DNA of 64,000 nt from Candidatus Bathyarchaeota archaeon (GCA_026014745.1 JAOZHS010000001.1:558001-622000); one strand, 5' to 3'; positions 7,814-15,944 are shown, numbered from the stretch's first letter. Numbers and translations are program-made. The notes: generated from the letters alone by a model not told the origin.

Positions 7814-8632
7814 TTATTGAGTTCTTTTACGAACGAGTAAAAATAACAACACTGCTATAACTAACACGAAGACCGCTATTAATGCAATAAAGTTTACCAA
7901 AGGCATCGAAATCAAATCGTTTAAGATAGATTCAGATGGCCACGTAGATTCTGGAGTTGAAGTGATTTGTGATGTAGGATTTGGTTGTGTAGGTGAAGTA
8001 GTTGCTGAGTTAGAATCGGAATCCGTTAGGTGTTTAGGTATGGTGAAAGTTTGTACATTACCACTTATTTCTCCTTGAACAACCCCTGATACTAAACGTC
8101 CCTTCATATCTCCAATGTAGTCATAAACTCTGAATTGACCATCATGCATCAACATTGCACCTACCCTAACATCAATCTGAGCGTTTGATGGATAGTCACC
8201 CCCAATCGATACTATCGTGTATTCGGATTGAGTTGCTCGGAGGCCCTGTTGAGAAGAAGGTATATCTGTATTATTTTCAGGGAAACTATACTCGTAGCGC
8301 CAATCATTTTGGTTTGAAGGGTCAAAATGACCTGTTACATAAATTGAATAAAATAGATAATAATTTATGCCGTTTATATTTTCTTCAAAAGGTTGGTTAT
8401 TTATTTTTACTTCTATTGTACTTCTATCAATTATTTCGTATGTCTTAGTCCCCGTAAATGAATCTGTATGGGTTATATTTTCTGATTTAGGGTAGAATGC
8501 TAAGGAAAATTCTGGTGAAGCTGGAATTTGTGCTGATGTTGATTGGGCATAAGTTGATTTAACTATTAGTAGGCTTGACACTGCTAAGATTGCAACGAAG
8601 AACAATAGGAGATATTTATCCCGTGCGTCCAT
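7814..8632 (-). CDS. AT-rich surface protein with signal peptide and C-terminal membrane anchor
   Basis: 272 residues. An N-terminal hydrophobic segment (residues ~8-25), then a ~170-residue extracellular domain rich in Asn, Tyr and Ser with several N-glycosylation sequons (NIT, NNT), then a Ser/Thr/Pro-rich stalk (~200-235), then a C-terminal helix (~245-265) ending RKRTQ. This is the layout of archaeal cell-surface proteins anchored by their C terminus. Base composition is clearly more AT-rich than the neighbouring housekeeping genes. A TATA box sits about 25 bases before the start, implying a leaderless mRNA. No domain is recognised in the ectodomain. Confidence 0.75.
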   Translation of the reverse strand: MDARDKYLLLFFVAILAVSSLLIVKSTYAQSTSAQIPASPEFSLAFYPKSENITHTDSFTGTKTYEIIDRSTIEVKINNQPFEENINGINYYLFYSIYVTGHFDPSNQNDWRYEYSFPENNTDIPSSQQGLRATQSEYTIVSIGGDYPSNAQIDVRVGAMLMHDGQFRVYDYIGDMKGRLVSGVVQGEISGNVQTFTIPKHLTDSDSNSATTSPTQPNPTSQITSTPESTWPSESILNDLISMPLVNFIALIAVFVLVIAVLLFLLVRKRTQ

Positions 8633-8654
8633 GCAAAACTTACCGACTTATTGG

Positions 8655-8666
8655 GATATATAATTT
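8655..8666 (-). promoter_or_regulatory. TATA box for the 7814-8632 surface protein
   Basis: Minus-strand AAATTATATATC is centred about 28 bases before the ATG at 8632, so transcription would start at or very near the A of the start codon. Confidence 0.55.
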
Positions 8667-8953
8667 ACTTGTAGTCATCTACGACGGAGAAGCGGAGATA
8701 GGGGTCAAAAGGTGTGATTAGCGTATTTAACCAGATGCTCTGAGGCGGGGTATCGACAGAATGGGGCAGTCGAGAAAGATGCCCAAGTGGGCGTGGTGTG
8801 TTGGCAGTGACCTGCTTTTCTTTTTGTGTCAATAGATAAATTCTTCCAACTCCATTTTAGGCTGGGGATGATGTGAGGCGACGGCTTCGAGCTTTCGCTG
8901 TGAGAAATCGTCAATCAACACTGACCCAACTGCTTTCTTTTGCCTTTAACAAA
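8667..8953. other. Intergenic stretch without recognisable gene
   Basis: About 290 bases between the promoter of the minus-strand surface protein and the first repeat copy. It contains short reading frames only, a T-rich CTTTTCTTTTTG tract near 8815-8826 that could terminate a small plus-strand RNA, and no tRNA or clear C/D-box pair. I see nothing else that I can support. Confidence 0.4.
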
Positions 8954-9022
8954 CCTACTTGTCGCCTATTTGGATGCTATTAGAAACTCATTGCAGAAAC
9001 CTAAGAGGGGTAGGTCGGTATT
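8954..9022 (+). repeat. Dispersed GAGGGGTAGG repeat, copy A
   Basis: It shares CCTATTTGGAT, TATTAGAAACTC, GCAGAAACCT and AGAGGGGTAGGTC in the same order and spacing with copy B (48417-48480), and with copy C on the minus strand (62958-63074). The core CCTA-AGAGGGG-TAGG can fold into a short stem with a G-rich loop. It is truncated relative to copies C and D: the CATTAACATGTTGAAAACC part is missing. It lies in the intergenic region between two surface-protein genes, directly before the second repeat type. Confidence 0.75.
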
Positions 9023-9066
9023 CCGTGAAAAACAGGATTGCGCTGTTGAAAGAACCCGTAAAACTC

Positions 9067-9297
9067 TTCTTGTGGGAAAAAAATCGGTCTATACATGCTT
9101 CCACATGCACATGGCGGCGTTTTTAACATGCTTCTATGTTGAGCGTGTGGTAAAATCCAGTTATCCCACACCCCAACAGACGCTGAAAATTGTTGTAACC
9201 GCCAAAAGCAACCCGCTCCCGTTGCAATCTTGTGGTGTACTGTAAACCGCCGCACCCACACAAAGAGACAAAACCAAAAAAATGATCTACTGTTAAA
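9067..9297 (+). repeat. Second repeat type, copy F1 (structured ~230-bp element)
   Basis: By eye this aligns along its whole length with the reverse complement of 15955-16183, with many identical blocks such as TCTATRCATGCTTCCACAYGCACATGG, YTATGTTG and CCCACACAAAGAGACAAAA (quoted in pieces). Stems conserved in both copies are CCACATGC (9101-9108) with GCGTGTGG (9143-9150), enclosing AACAT/ATGTT (9125-9129/9136-9140). A competing stem joins GTGTGG (9145-9150) to CCACAC (9166-9171). The single non-Watson-Crick position in the first stem is a U-G pair if the plus strand is transcribed. It may be a structured RNA or a mobile miniature element. Confidence 0.7.
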
Positions 9298-9481
9298 CAA
9301 GCTATCGTAGCGTCAGTAGTTTAGAAAAATTCCTTTACCTGTCTGTTATTGGCTTTGTAACGGGTTTTTTCTTTTTTGCTGAATGTAAAAATGTTTGGTC
9401 TAAAAGCATAAATGCGCTTAATGTTTAATCGTTTAGTTGGTGTTTGAAAACTCTTGTTTTTCTAAGAAATAGGGTGAAAAA

Positions 9482-10630
9482 ATGGCTTTAAAGAAAATAT
9501 TTGTATGGACCTTTTTTTTGCTTCTGTTAACTTCGCTAATATTGCAAGCAACACCTGGGTCATCTGCAGTTACTACAAATAAAGAAAGAGCGGTGACTTT
9601 TCTAGAGGATGTAGTTCTACTTGATATGTCCAAATATTCCGTTGAACTAAAATATTACAACGACAACTCTGCGATTGCCACTAGCATTTCTTACGACGAG
9701 GATGCCACATATATTTTAAAGGGTAATGACGACAGCCAACACAAAGCTAAATTCTTTTTCAGAGATACAACAAAGTTCTATTGTAACATGGGCGTCGCAA
9801 AGGTACCCTTGGCCGTATTATCATCAACAACTAACAGGCTCGATATTGCAAAAGAGTTTATGAGTCGGTATCAAAACTTCGCAGAAGGCACATATATTCA
9901 GCCGTTAGTAGAAATGCTTGACAAAGTAACAGAGATAAAAAACCAGACAATAACCGACAGAGATGTTGTGTTGATTATAGAGCCTAGCCCAGTGGGGGAG
10001 GATTTTGTTACTTTTCAATGGATGTATGCTCCAAACGGAATTCATAATCGCTTTACGAGGGTAACTTTAATGCTTCAAAACGGTGAACTACGGCAATTTA
10101 CGGATTACTGGCAAAACTGTGTTTTGGGCAGCGCTGAAGTATCGGTTTCTGAAGAAGAAGCCATAAACCTCGCGAAAGGGCATATTGCGGCGTATTCTTA
10201 TCAGTTTGGAAACAAAACTGTTAGGGACTTGACAGTTACGGATAATCCCGAATGGATTACTGCTAAGTTGTCTATGCAGCCTCGCCATGGCAATGAGTTG
10301 TATCCTCGTTGGGAGCTTCTGGTGGCACTCAAAGATGTCTACCCCGGCCTTGTTACTGCAATGCATCTTTATTTATGGGCTGATACCGGTGAGCTTTCCC
10401 TTATTGAAACATCAGCCGGCGGAGGCATGCCCCCCGAACCCTCAGACGACCAAACTATAGAACCCACAGATCAATCAGCAGCTACCCCGAGCCAGACAAG
10501 CGGCTCTCCACAGAATACGGGTTCCGCAGTTAATCTCTTTGATCTTGCGTTGCCAATTGGAATAATCGCTTTTCTAACAGCAACAACTGCCACAATAATA
10601 TTCTACAGGAAACGCAAAAAACCGCTCTAG
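9482..10630 (+). CDS. Secreted/surface protein with C-terminal membrane anchor, unknown
   Basis: 382 residues. A classical signal peptide at the N terminus (MALKK, then a hydrophobic core to about residue 28, ending near PGSSA). An ectodomain of about 300 residues follows, with repeated mixed strand-helix patterns such as SEEEAINLAKGHIAAY that resemble PepSY-like or other small inhibitory modules (weak). A Pro/Ser/Thr-rich linker occupies ~310-345, and a single C-terminal helix ends in RKRKKPL. The gene is AT-rich at its start compared with the core genes. The start ATG follows AGGGTGAAAA. Upstream are the two repeat types. Function unknown. Confidence 0.75.
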   Translation: MALKKIFVWTFFLLLLTSLILQATPGSSAVTTNKERAVTFLEDVVLLDMSKYSVELKYYNDNSAIATSISYDEDATYILKGNDDSQHKAKFFFRDTTKFYCNMGVAKVPLAVLSSTTNRLDIAKEFMSRYQNFAEGTYIQPLVEMLDKVTEIKNQTITDRDVVLIIEPSPVGEDFVTFQWMYAPNGIHNRFTRVTLMLQNGELRQFTDYWQNCVLGSAEVSVSEEEAINLAKGHIAAYSYQFGNKTVRDLTVTDNPEWITAKLSMQPRHGNELYPRWELLVALKDVYPGLVTAMHLYLWADTGELSLIETSAGGGMPPEPSDDQTIEPTDQSAATPSQTSGSPQNTGSAVNLFDLALPIGIIAFLTATTATIIFYRKRKKPL

Positions 10631-10758
10631 TACGTGGAGGGTACGCCTCATTGAGGTCACAAAAAAACAGTTAAAACAGAAGCACCTTTGCTTCAACGTT
10701 TAATGCAAGGAAAAACAAAAATACGCACCCGCCATTCATTCCCTCTGAAGGAACTCAC

Positions 10759-11286
10759 ATGTTAAACGACCTCAACCTTTTAGCCACCACTCAGCGGGGC
10801 AACGAACGCGCCATGGTCAACGAAATCCTCTACCTCCTCAAAGACCAACTAGGCGACCAAGAAGCGCAAGCCAGCAAAACCAAAATCCGCGGCTTAATCG
10901 TAGCCAAAACCAGCCAAAACCCCCGCGAAGTCCTCGAAAAATTCCACACAATCCTCGCAGAACGCCCATACGAGTTCCGCTATGCCCTACGCATAGTCCC
11001 CCTCGAACGGGTGGTGCCCACCGAATTAGAAGCAATCAAAGCTGCCGCAGCAGAGTTAGCTGACCGCATCGGCGAGGGGCAATCTTTTCGAGTAACCGTC
11101 GAGAAACGCTTCACCACGTTGCATTCCACCGAAATTATCGAAGCTGCAGTTGGGGACATAAAAAGCCGTGTGGACCTCAAGAATCCTGATTGGGTTTTGC
11201 AGGTAGAAGTCTTAGGTGCGTTGACGGGGGTTTCGGTGCTTAAGCCAACTGAGATTTTGGCGGTTGTTAAAGAAAAAATGCTCTAA
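10759..11286 (+). CDS. THUMP-domain tRNA-binding protein, Tan1-like
   Basis: 175 residues. The N-terminal half has the order LNLLATTQRGNERAMVNEI typical of archaeal Tan1-type proteins. The C-terminal half is a THUMP domain (FRVTVEKRFTTLHSTEIIEAA, then VDLKNPDWVLQVEVLG, then TGVSVLKP), which binds the tRNA acceptor end. In eukaryotes Tan1 assists N4-acetylation of C12 in tRNA. A matching acetyltransferase is not visible in this window. Its 3' end overlaps the end of the convergent Cgi121 gene by four bases. The start ATG follows CTGAAGGAACTCAC. Confidence 0.85.
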   Translation: MLNDLNLLATTQRGNERAMVNEILYLLKDQLGDQEAQASKTKIRGLIVAKTSQNPREVLEKFHTILAERPYEFRYALRIVPLERVVPTELEAIKAAAAELADRIGEGQSFRVTVEKRFTTLHSTEIIEAAVGDIKSRVDLKNPDWVLQVEVLGALTGVSVLKPTEILAVVKEKML

Positions 11287-11846
11287 AGCTGTGTGGCTAA
11301 TACTGCCGCTTGCTCTATGACTAAATCGATTATGGCGCGGTTTGTGTCGCCGTTTTTGGTTGCGGTTTGGATTTCTGTTGGGGTGAGGCTGTAGGTTTGG
11401 CATATTTTCTCTACCTTAGCCGCCGTCAATTCTAAGACGCTCTCGTCAGGTTCACTGCCCAAAGCCCCCGAGACCGCCTGCAGCAAGGCTCCAATCTCCG
11501 CTGATTCGGCGCCCAAAATGACGACTGCGAGCCGTGTGGTTTGGGGTTTTATGCCGCACCGCAAAATAGCCTTCTGAATCTGCCGCTGAGCCGACGCATA
11601 GAGCATGGTTTCCATGACGGCGCTTTTGGAGATGTTGTATTTGCCCTTAAACGCGGACAGGGCGTTGAGGACAGCAAAATAGAGATGCTCCCACGTGGCG
11701 ATGAGGTCTGCGTCAAAAAACTGCACCTCTGCGGTTTGGGGGTGTTTGCGGTTTGCTTTAAGAAATGCATCTGCCTTTTCGAATGTGACGTTTTGGTAGC
11801 CTGTGATTTCAAGGATTTTGTGGAACTCAGTTAGTTGATGCTGCAT
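11283..11846 (-). CDS. cgi121: KEOPS complex subunit Cgi121
   Basis: 187 residues. The KEOPS complex makes threonylcarbamoyl-adenosine at position 37 of tRNAs, and Cgi121 captures the tRNA CCA tail and contacts Bud32. The family signature is clear: QFFDADLIATWEHLYFAVLNAL, then SKSAVMETMLYASAQRQIQKAI, then CGIKPQTTRLAVVILG (given in pieces). Its C terminus carries a longer tail (residues ~140-187) than minimal family members. The gene lies nine bases after the phosphoribosyltransferase stop on the same strand and is convergent with the Tan1-like gene, so two tRNA-modification functions sit together. Other KEOPS genes are not in the window. Confidence 0.88.
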   Translation of the reverse strand: MQHQLTEFHKILEITGYQNVTFEKADAFLKANRKHPQTAEVQFFDADLIATWEHLYFAVLNALSAFKGKYNISKSAVMETMLYASAQRQIQKAILRCGIKPQTTRLAVVILGAESAEIGALLQAVSGALGSEPDESVLELTAAKVEKICQTYSLTPTEIQTATKNGDTNRAIIDLVIEQAAVLATQL

Positions 11847-11855
11847 TTTTGGTGC

Positions 11856-12446
11856 CTACTTTTCTTGGAGGGTTGGGAGGAGTTTTTCGGTTAAGGGTTT
11901 AGGTAAGCCTGCTTTTACGAGTTTTGCGACTTCGGCATTAAGGGCACGTTTGCCGGGGTAAGTTTGGGCGAGTTTTTGAAGCGTCTCTTTGGTATCCCAG
12001 GGGAACACGACCCAGCGGCTGGTCTGCTTCTCAGAAAAGTCGGGGCAAACGATGCTTTTAGGTTTGGTGTAGAGGGCAGCGGTTCTTATCTCCTTTGCGC
12101 CTTGAGCTTGCAAATGTTTTAGGGCAAGACGCAGGCTCTGGCCCGTGTCGGCTATGTCGTCCACCAGCAGCACACGCTTACCCCTGACTGGCGCAGAAAG
12201 AGGCTGCACAAGGACTGGTTCAAGTCCAGTTTGGGCGATATCTACATAGAATTGCACTTGCAACGTGGCAATGGTGGATATGTCAAGCAGGTCGCAGAGA
12301 ATCCGAGCGGGGATTAAGCCGCCGCGGATGATTGCAACTGCCACGTCGGGCGTGTAGTTTGCGTTTTGGATTTTCTGAGCTTGAGAGAAGAGCATATCGT
12401 ATATTTGGTTCCAGGTGGGAACCTCAAATGACACGTCTGTGGACAT
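11856..12446 (-). CDS. Purine-type phosphoribosyltransferase
   Basis: 196 residues. The PRPP-binding signature VLLVDDIADTGQSL lies at about residues 92-105, and an upstream strand-loop VAVIIRGGLIPARILCDLL matches type I phosphoribosyltransferases of the xanthine/hypoxanthine-guanine group (COG2236-like). It probably salvages a purine base to its nucleotide, but the base is not fixed by the sequence. A PWDTKET element near residue 150 is typical of this archaeal subgroup. It is first in a two-gene minus-strand unit with Cgi121. Confidence 0.85.
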   Translation of the reverse strand: MSTDVSFEVPTWNQIYDMLFSQAQKIQNANYTPDVAVAIIRGGLIPARILCDLLDISTIATLQVQFYVDIAQTGLEPVLVQPLSAPVRGKRVLLVDDIADTGQSLRLALKHLQAQGAKEIRTAALYTKPKSIVCPDFSEKQTSRWVVFPWDTKETLQKLAQTYPGKRALNAEVAKLVKAGLPKPLTEKLLPTLQEK

Positions 12447-12763
12447 GACGAACCCCGTTTTAGGTACTGCTTTGTGGGGTTGTTAAGCCTTTTGATAAAA
12501 ACCCTACAGTACTCCAAAGCACACACCTGCCGCTTAGCGTGAAAGGTTGTTTTTGTGGGGTGTGTATTAAATTCTATTTTTTAGTGTGATTTTAGTTGCT
12601 TTTTAGTAACAGATATCAAGATTGGTTGTAACTTTTATAAAGGAAGTCAGTATACGGGTATGTGCGTACGGTGAAGGCGTCTGGAGATATGTTTCGCAAT
12701 TCGTAATATAGTTTAAAAGGGCAGACGTATTTACTGTTAAGTAAAATGAAAGGAGACCAAAAA
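12447..12763. promoter_or_regulatory. Divergent promoter region before the winged-helix regulator
   Basis: About 315 bases between the divergent phosphoribosyltransferase and regulator genes. TATA-like elements include ACTTTTATAAAGG near 12630 and ATATAGTTTAAAAGGG at about 12704-12719. GGAGA at 12752-12756 is the ribosome binding site that fixes the regulator start at 12764 rather than 12746. No RNA gene is recognised. Confidence 0.4.
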
Positions 12764-13099
12764 ATGGTGAAAAATGTGGATGAAGAGAAGATTAAGCGCG
12801 TGCTGACTGACCCGAGGCTCTCTGCTCTTAAGGCAATGCTTGAAAAAGACCACGCTATCGACTGTCTGCTACTGCTTCATGTTGGCAAGGGCAAATGGAA
12901 AGACGCCAAAGATTTCATGCGGGATAACAACTTGACATTAAGCGATGGCACTTTTAGAGCTAGAATGATAGAGATAGAATCTCTCGGCCTCGCAAAAAGC
13001 GAACGCATTGACCCTCTAAAGAAATACTATCTAAAGACCGAGCTTGGGGAAAAAGTAGCAAAATTACTTCTCGAATTTTTCGATGAGTTGGATGCTTAG
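12764..13099 (+). CDS. Winged-helix DNA-binding protein
   Basis: 111 residues from the ATG at 12764. The fold is suggested by a helix-turn-helix region (WKDAKDFMRDNNLTLSDGTFRARMIEIESLGL) followed by a wing-like strand pair (KSERIDPLKKYYLKTELGEKV), as in PadR/MarR-like archaeal regulators. No ligand-binding domain is present. It lies 142 bases before the pilin gene and reads the same way, so it may regulate the pilin-Roadblock cluster. That link rests only on position. Confidence 0.7.
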   Translation: MVKNVDEEKIKRVLTDPRLSALKAMLEKDHAIDCLLLLHVGKGKWKDAKDFMRDNNLTLSDGTFRARMIEIESLGLAKSERIDPLKKYYLKTELGEKVAKLLLEFFDELDA

Positions 13100-13241
13100 G
13101 AATCGGGCTTTGTCTAACTGTTTTTTTGTTTTTCTTCCTTTTTGTATTTCTGTTTAACATATCTAATATATTGAGTCGTGTGTAATAAGACTTAAATTTG
13201 TGCTTCGAGGGTACATAATGTAACTCAGGAGTGTATAAGCA

Positions 13242-13715
13242 TTGAACACATACACAAAAAAACTAAATAAAATAAAGAACAACTCAAAAGCCCTCAGCCC
13301 AGTAGTCGCCTCAATCATACTCATCGCAGTTACAGTAGCAGTCAGCGTAGTCGTTGCAGCATGGCTAAGCGGAACCGCCTTCAACCTAATGGGTAACTCC
13401 GAACAAGCCCAAGTGACAAACGTTGCATTCGACTTCTCAACAGGCGCTAACGTTCTTACTGTCAGCGTCAAAAATAGTGGCGGAGCAGACATTGCAATCA
13501 GCAAAATCTACGTAAACGGAACTTCCGTTCTCTCGAGCGGTTACGCAACATCAGTCGATGGCACAGCAACTGATCCTAACGGTGTACTAGTTAAAGGTGA
13601 AGTTACCGATATTGCAATAGACAGTCTAACCCTAGTTCGCAACACCAACTACGATATCAAGATCACAACTGCAAAAGGCAACAACATCGTATTCAGTCAA
13701 CAAAGCCCCGCTTAA
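13242..13715 (+). CDS. Type IV pilin-like protein
   Basis: 157 residues from a TTG start preceded by CAGGAG. A short basic leader (KKLNKIKNNSKA) precedes LSPVVASIILIAVTVAVSVVVA, the hydrophobic helix of archaeal pilins with the class III signal peptide cut by PibD-type peptidase, probably just before LSP. The rest is a beta-rich head domain (VAFDFSTGANVLTVSVKNSGG and more) like archaeal DUF1628/flagellin-like pilins. The mature protein would assemble into a surface filament. No pilus ATPase or membrane platform gene is nearby. The next gene starts about 95 bases after its stop. Confidence 0.88.
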   Translation: MNTYTKKLNKIKNNSKALSPVVASIILIAVTVAVSVVVAAWLSGTAFNLMGNSEQAQVTNVAFDFSTGANVLTVSVKNSGGADIAISKIYVNGTSVLSSGYATSVDGTATDPNGVLVKGEVTDIAIDSLTLVRNTNYDIKITTAKGNNIVFSQQSPA

Positions 13716-13808
13716 TCAGTGAAAAAACTATCAATCTGTGTAGGTGGCGAGGGTCACCTCATTTTCTTTCTTGTTTATTTACAAATAATTTGATGGGAGA
13801 ACAAAGTC

Positions 13809-14237
13809 ATGGTCGTCCAAATCCGAGAATACAACAGCGCCCAAGCCATAGCTGAGTCGCTAGAAAAGGAATTAGCCGAAACCAAAAGTGTCCTAGGTGA
13901 ATACCTACGTCGTCTCGACGATATTCGCATGCTGGCCGAGAAATCCAAAAAAGTCCGCGAAGTCGTCCTTAAACTCGCCGGCAAAAAGACAACCAATAAT
14001 GATGCTCCAAGTGAAATAACAGTTGGCACACTCAACATCGTGCTTGACGCTAATGCTTTTCACGAATTAACCGCCATAGAAGCCGTTGTCCGCAGTCATC
14101 AGGAACGTCTTCTTGTTCTCCAAAAAGTCCGTGAAGCTCTCAAGTGGTTAGATCAACTCGGCGACACGGAAGGTCTCAAATATCTGGTTGTGGAAGACGA
14201 AGGCATCCCTGAACGTATCCTTTTCAAAATCTCGTAG
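13809..14237 (+). CDS. Coiled-coil protein of the pilin-Roadblock cluster
   Basis: 142 residues. Two helical segments with heptad-like spacing (residues ~8-55 and ~82-115) flank a short loop, and the C terminus ends in a strand-like YLVVEDEGIPERILFKI. No membrane segment. The gene stands between the pilin and two Roadblock-type genes, all on one strand, and the next gene begins nine bases after its stop. It could be a scaffold linking cytoplasmic Roadblock proteins to each other or to a pilus base, but I do not recognise the family. Confidence 0.65.
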   Translation: MVVQIREYNSAQAIAESLEKELAETKSVLGEYLRRLDDIRMLAEKSKKVREVVLKLAGKKTTNNDAPSEITVGTLNIVLDANAFHELTAIEAVVRSHQERLLVLQKVREALKWLDQLGDTEGLKYLVVEDEGIPERILFKIS

Positions 14238-14246
14238 GCCACAAAC

Positions 14247-15032
14247 GTGAAATCTCCCCATTACCAAGTGCTTCAAACAATAATCGCTGAATTCAAAACT
14301 CTCAGCCCCGAAATAACCCGCACCATCATTTTTGATAACACATCCACTCTATGTAGCGAAAACATTAGCTCCAAGCAATGCGAGAAACTTGTTGAACAAA
14401 TTAAAAACTTAACCGAGCAAACTCAACCTTTAGGCGGCATAGAACGCTTTACTCTTCAGGGAGCGGCCAACAGACTTAATCTTTCTACAATAAACAACAA
14501 GCATATCGTTATCACAACCAAACGAGATGCAAATGAAAAAATTGTAAGATCTTTGACAACTGTTTTGCTTCCCTCTATCATACAGTTAATTGACGCTAAG
14601 CCTCAAACCGACACAGTCTCCTTGGGTCATGACCAAATTCAGGAAACTATACCGTTTCCCTCAAACGATGCTGAACCAGACATTTCAACAACAGAATCAG
14701 ACCTTGAACCTGAACCCGAGTTCAGTGAACCTGTTGTTGTGCGTTCGCCTGTTAGCCAGTTTTTGGTAGAAAAACTCGGTGGGCTGCTTGTTGCACCAGA
14801 CACCGTTCGCGTAAATAGCGATACTATAACAGAGTGGAATCAACTTTTGTGGGGAAAATCTATAACACACGTAACTATTGAAACGCTTGAAGGCAAAACA
14901 GTCACCTGTAAGATTAAACCTCAAAAGGAATTTAGCGCTAAGGGCATCATTCAAATTCCAGAAAAAATTCTCAACAGTCTCCAAATCCGCAAGGGTGAGC
15001 TAGTTATGGTTAGACCTGTTTTGGAGGAATGA
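14247..15032 (+). CDS. Roadblock/LC7-type domain fused to an AbrB-like C terminus
   Basis: 261 residues with a GTG start. Residues ~5-120 match the Roadblock/LC7 pattern: an FKTLSPEITRTIIFDNTS strand, a GGIERFTLQGAANRLNL strand pair, then HIVITTKRDA and LLPSIIQLID. A Glu/Pro/Ser-rich linker (~125-165) leads to a C-terminal domain with GIIQIPEKILNSLQIRKGE, which resembles a SpoVT/AbrB swapped-hairpin half. Roadblock proteins usually control small Ras-like GTPases or act as homodimeric scaffolds. The stop overlaps the next start (ATGA). Fusion of these two modules is unusual in my experience. Confidence 0.6.
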   Translation: MKSPHYQVLQTIIAEFKTLSPEITRTIIFDNTSTLCSENISSKQCEKLVEQIKNLTEQTQPLGGIERFTLQGAANRLNLSTINNKHIVITTKRDANEKIVRSLTTVLLPSIIQLIDAKPQTDTVSLGHDQIQETIPFPSNDAEPDISTTESDLEPEPEFSEPVVVRSPVSQFLVEKLGGLLVAPDTVRVNSDTITEWNQLLWGKSITHVTIETLEGKTVTCKIKPQKEFSAKGIIQIPEKILNSLQIRKGELVMVRPVLEE

Positions 15033-15409
15033 CAGACATGACTGAAGTTATTACCGTAAATCAAACCGAGTTAACGCATGAAAATTCAATTTTTGCTAAC
15101 CTTGCTGCTAGTTTAACTCAAATTCGTAAACTCAAAGGTGTCTTGGGTTACATTCTAAGAAGTGACACTTCAGCAATCGTGGATTTGCCCGGAAAAGACA
15201 CGGTTTGTCAATATGCTATTTTGTCCGCTCAGATGCATGATGCCAGTTTAGAAGTTTCCCAGTTGTTTGACTTAGGTCAACCTGAGAGCCTCATAGTTGA
15301 GGGAAAAACAGCAAAATTACTATGCTTGGCTGTGGGTGAAAACAAAGTCAGCGTTTTTATGGAGAAAGATGCTTCGCATGCGTGGATTCTAAAGCGGGTT
15401 ATGCTGTAA
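15029..15409 (+). CDS. Roadblock/LC7-type small protein
   Basis: 126 residues. The core LTQIRKLKGVLGYILRSDTSAIVDLPG followed by a helix (QYAILSAQMHDASLEVSQLF) and the strands SLIVEGKTAKLLCLAV and KVSVFMEKD are the alpha-beta order of MglB-like Roadblock proteins. It overlaps the preceding gene by four bases, so the two are translationally coupled. In bacteria such proteins set cell polarity by acting on MglA GTPase; no such GTPase is in the window. Confidence is moderate because the call rests on fold pattern, not on invariant residues. Confidence 0.65.
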   Translation: MTDMTEVITVNQTELTHENSIFANLAASLTQIRKLKGVLGYILRSDTSAIVDLPGKDTVCQYAILSAQMHDASLEVSQLFDLGQPESLIVEGKTAKLLCLAVGENKVSVFMEKDASHAWILKRVML

Positions 15410-15593
15410 GCATGCGTTTCCCTTGCTTATCTGGGTAGTTATCAGCCTAGTTAAGATATAAAAAACAGAATTTCACTATTTTATTAGTGCAAGGTTTCTT
15501 TCTAAAGTAGCTGCATTGCCCAACTGATTATAATTTCCCTTGTATTCTGCTGTTGGAGGGAAATCTTGTTTTCTTTGGGAGCAGGTTTTTTGG

Positions 15594-15944
15594 TTGTTCG
15601 AGGCAAAGTATGTTTCAAGCCTACTTTTGATTCTCATGGGGTCTTTAGATTGTTTAACAACAGTTATAGGCATCCTGTTTTTCCAAACTGCTGAACTAAA
15701 TCCCCTGCTTGTAGGCTTAATTAATACTAACATAGTGGTTTTTGTAGCTGTGAAATTGGGTGTGACTCTTCTTGTGGGCTTACTCTTTTTGACCGCGCAA
15801 GAAACGCTTCTAAGAGCAACCAATAAAGAATGCCGTTCTTTTCGATTTGCCGATTTGCTTTTGCGTGCCGCTTTTATCGGCATTGTCATTTTCCTTTTGA
15901 TTGTTATTCTCAACAACGTTGTTGTTATCGCAGCCGCCCTTTAG
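15594..15944 (+). CDS. DUF5658-like membrane protein
   Basis: About 117 residues from a TTG at 15594, preceded by GGGAG. An alternative in-frame TTG at 15540 would add 18 residues. Three hydrophobic helices are visible (about residues 7-30, 38-60 and 85-110). The first contains the D-C-L-T-T motif, followed by a loop ending AELNPLLVGL, which is the pattern of DUF5658 proteins (D-xx-T-T...E-x-N-P). Function is unknown. It lies about 185 bases after the Roadblock genes and reads the same way, but its link to them is not established. Confidence 0.65.
   Translation: MFEAKYVSSLLLILMGSLDCLTTVIGILFFQTAELNPLLVGLINTNIVVFVAVKLGVTLLVGLLFLTAQETLLRATNKECRSFRFADLLLRAAFIGIVIFLLIVILNNVVVIAAAL

Noticed and set aside
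8866-8930. Possible C/D-box small RNA (GATGATGTG ... CTGACC)
   Set aside because: The internal boxes are missing or badly spaced and the outer ends do not pair; too weak to call.
8940-9245. Plus-strand frame of ~100 codons across the first repeat
   Set aside because: Its residues come from repeat copy A and the same frame is broken in copy C; no promoter or ribosome binding site supports it.
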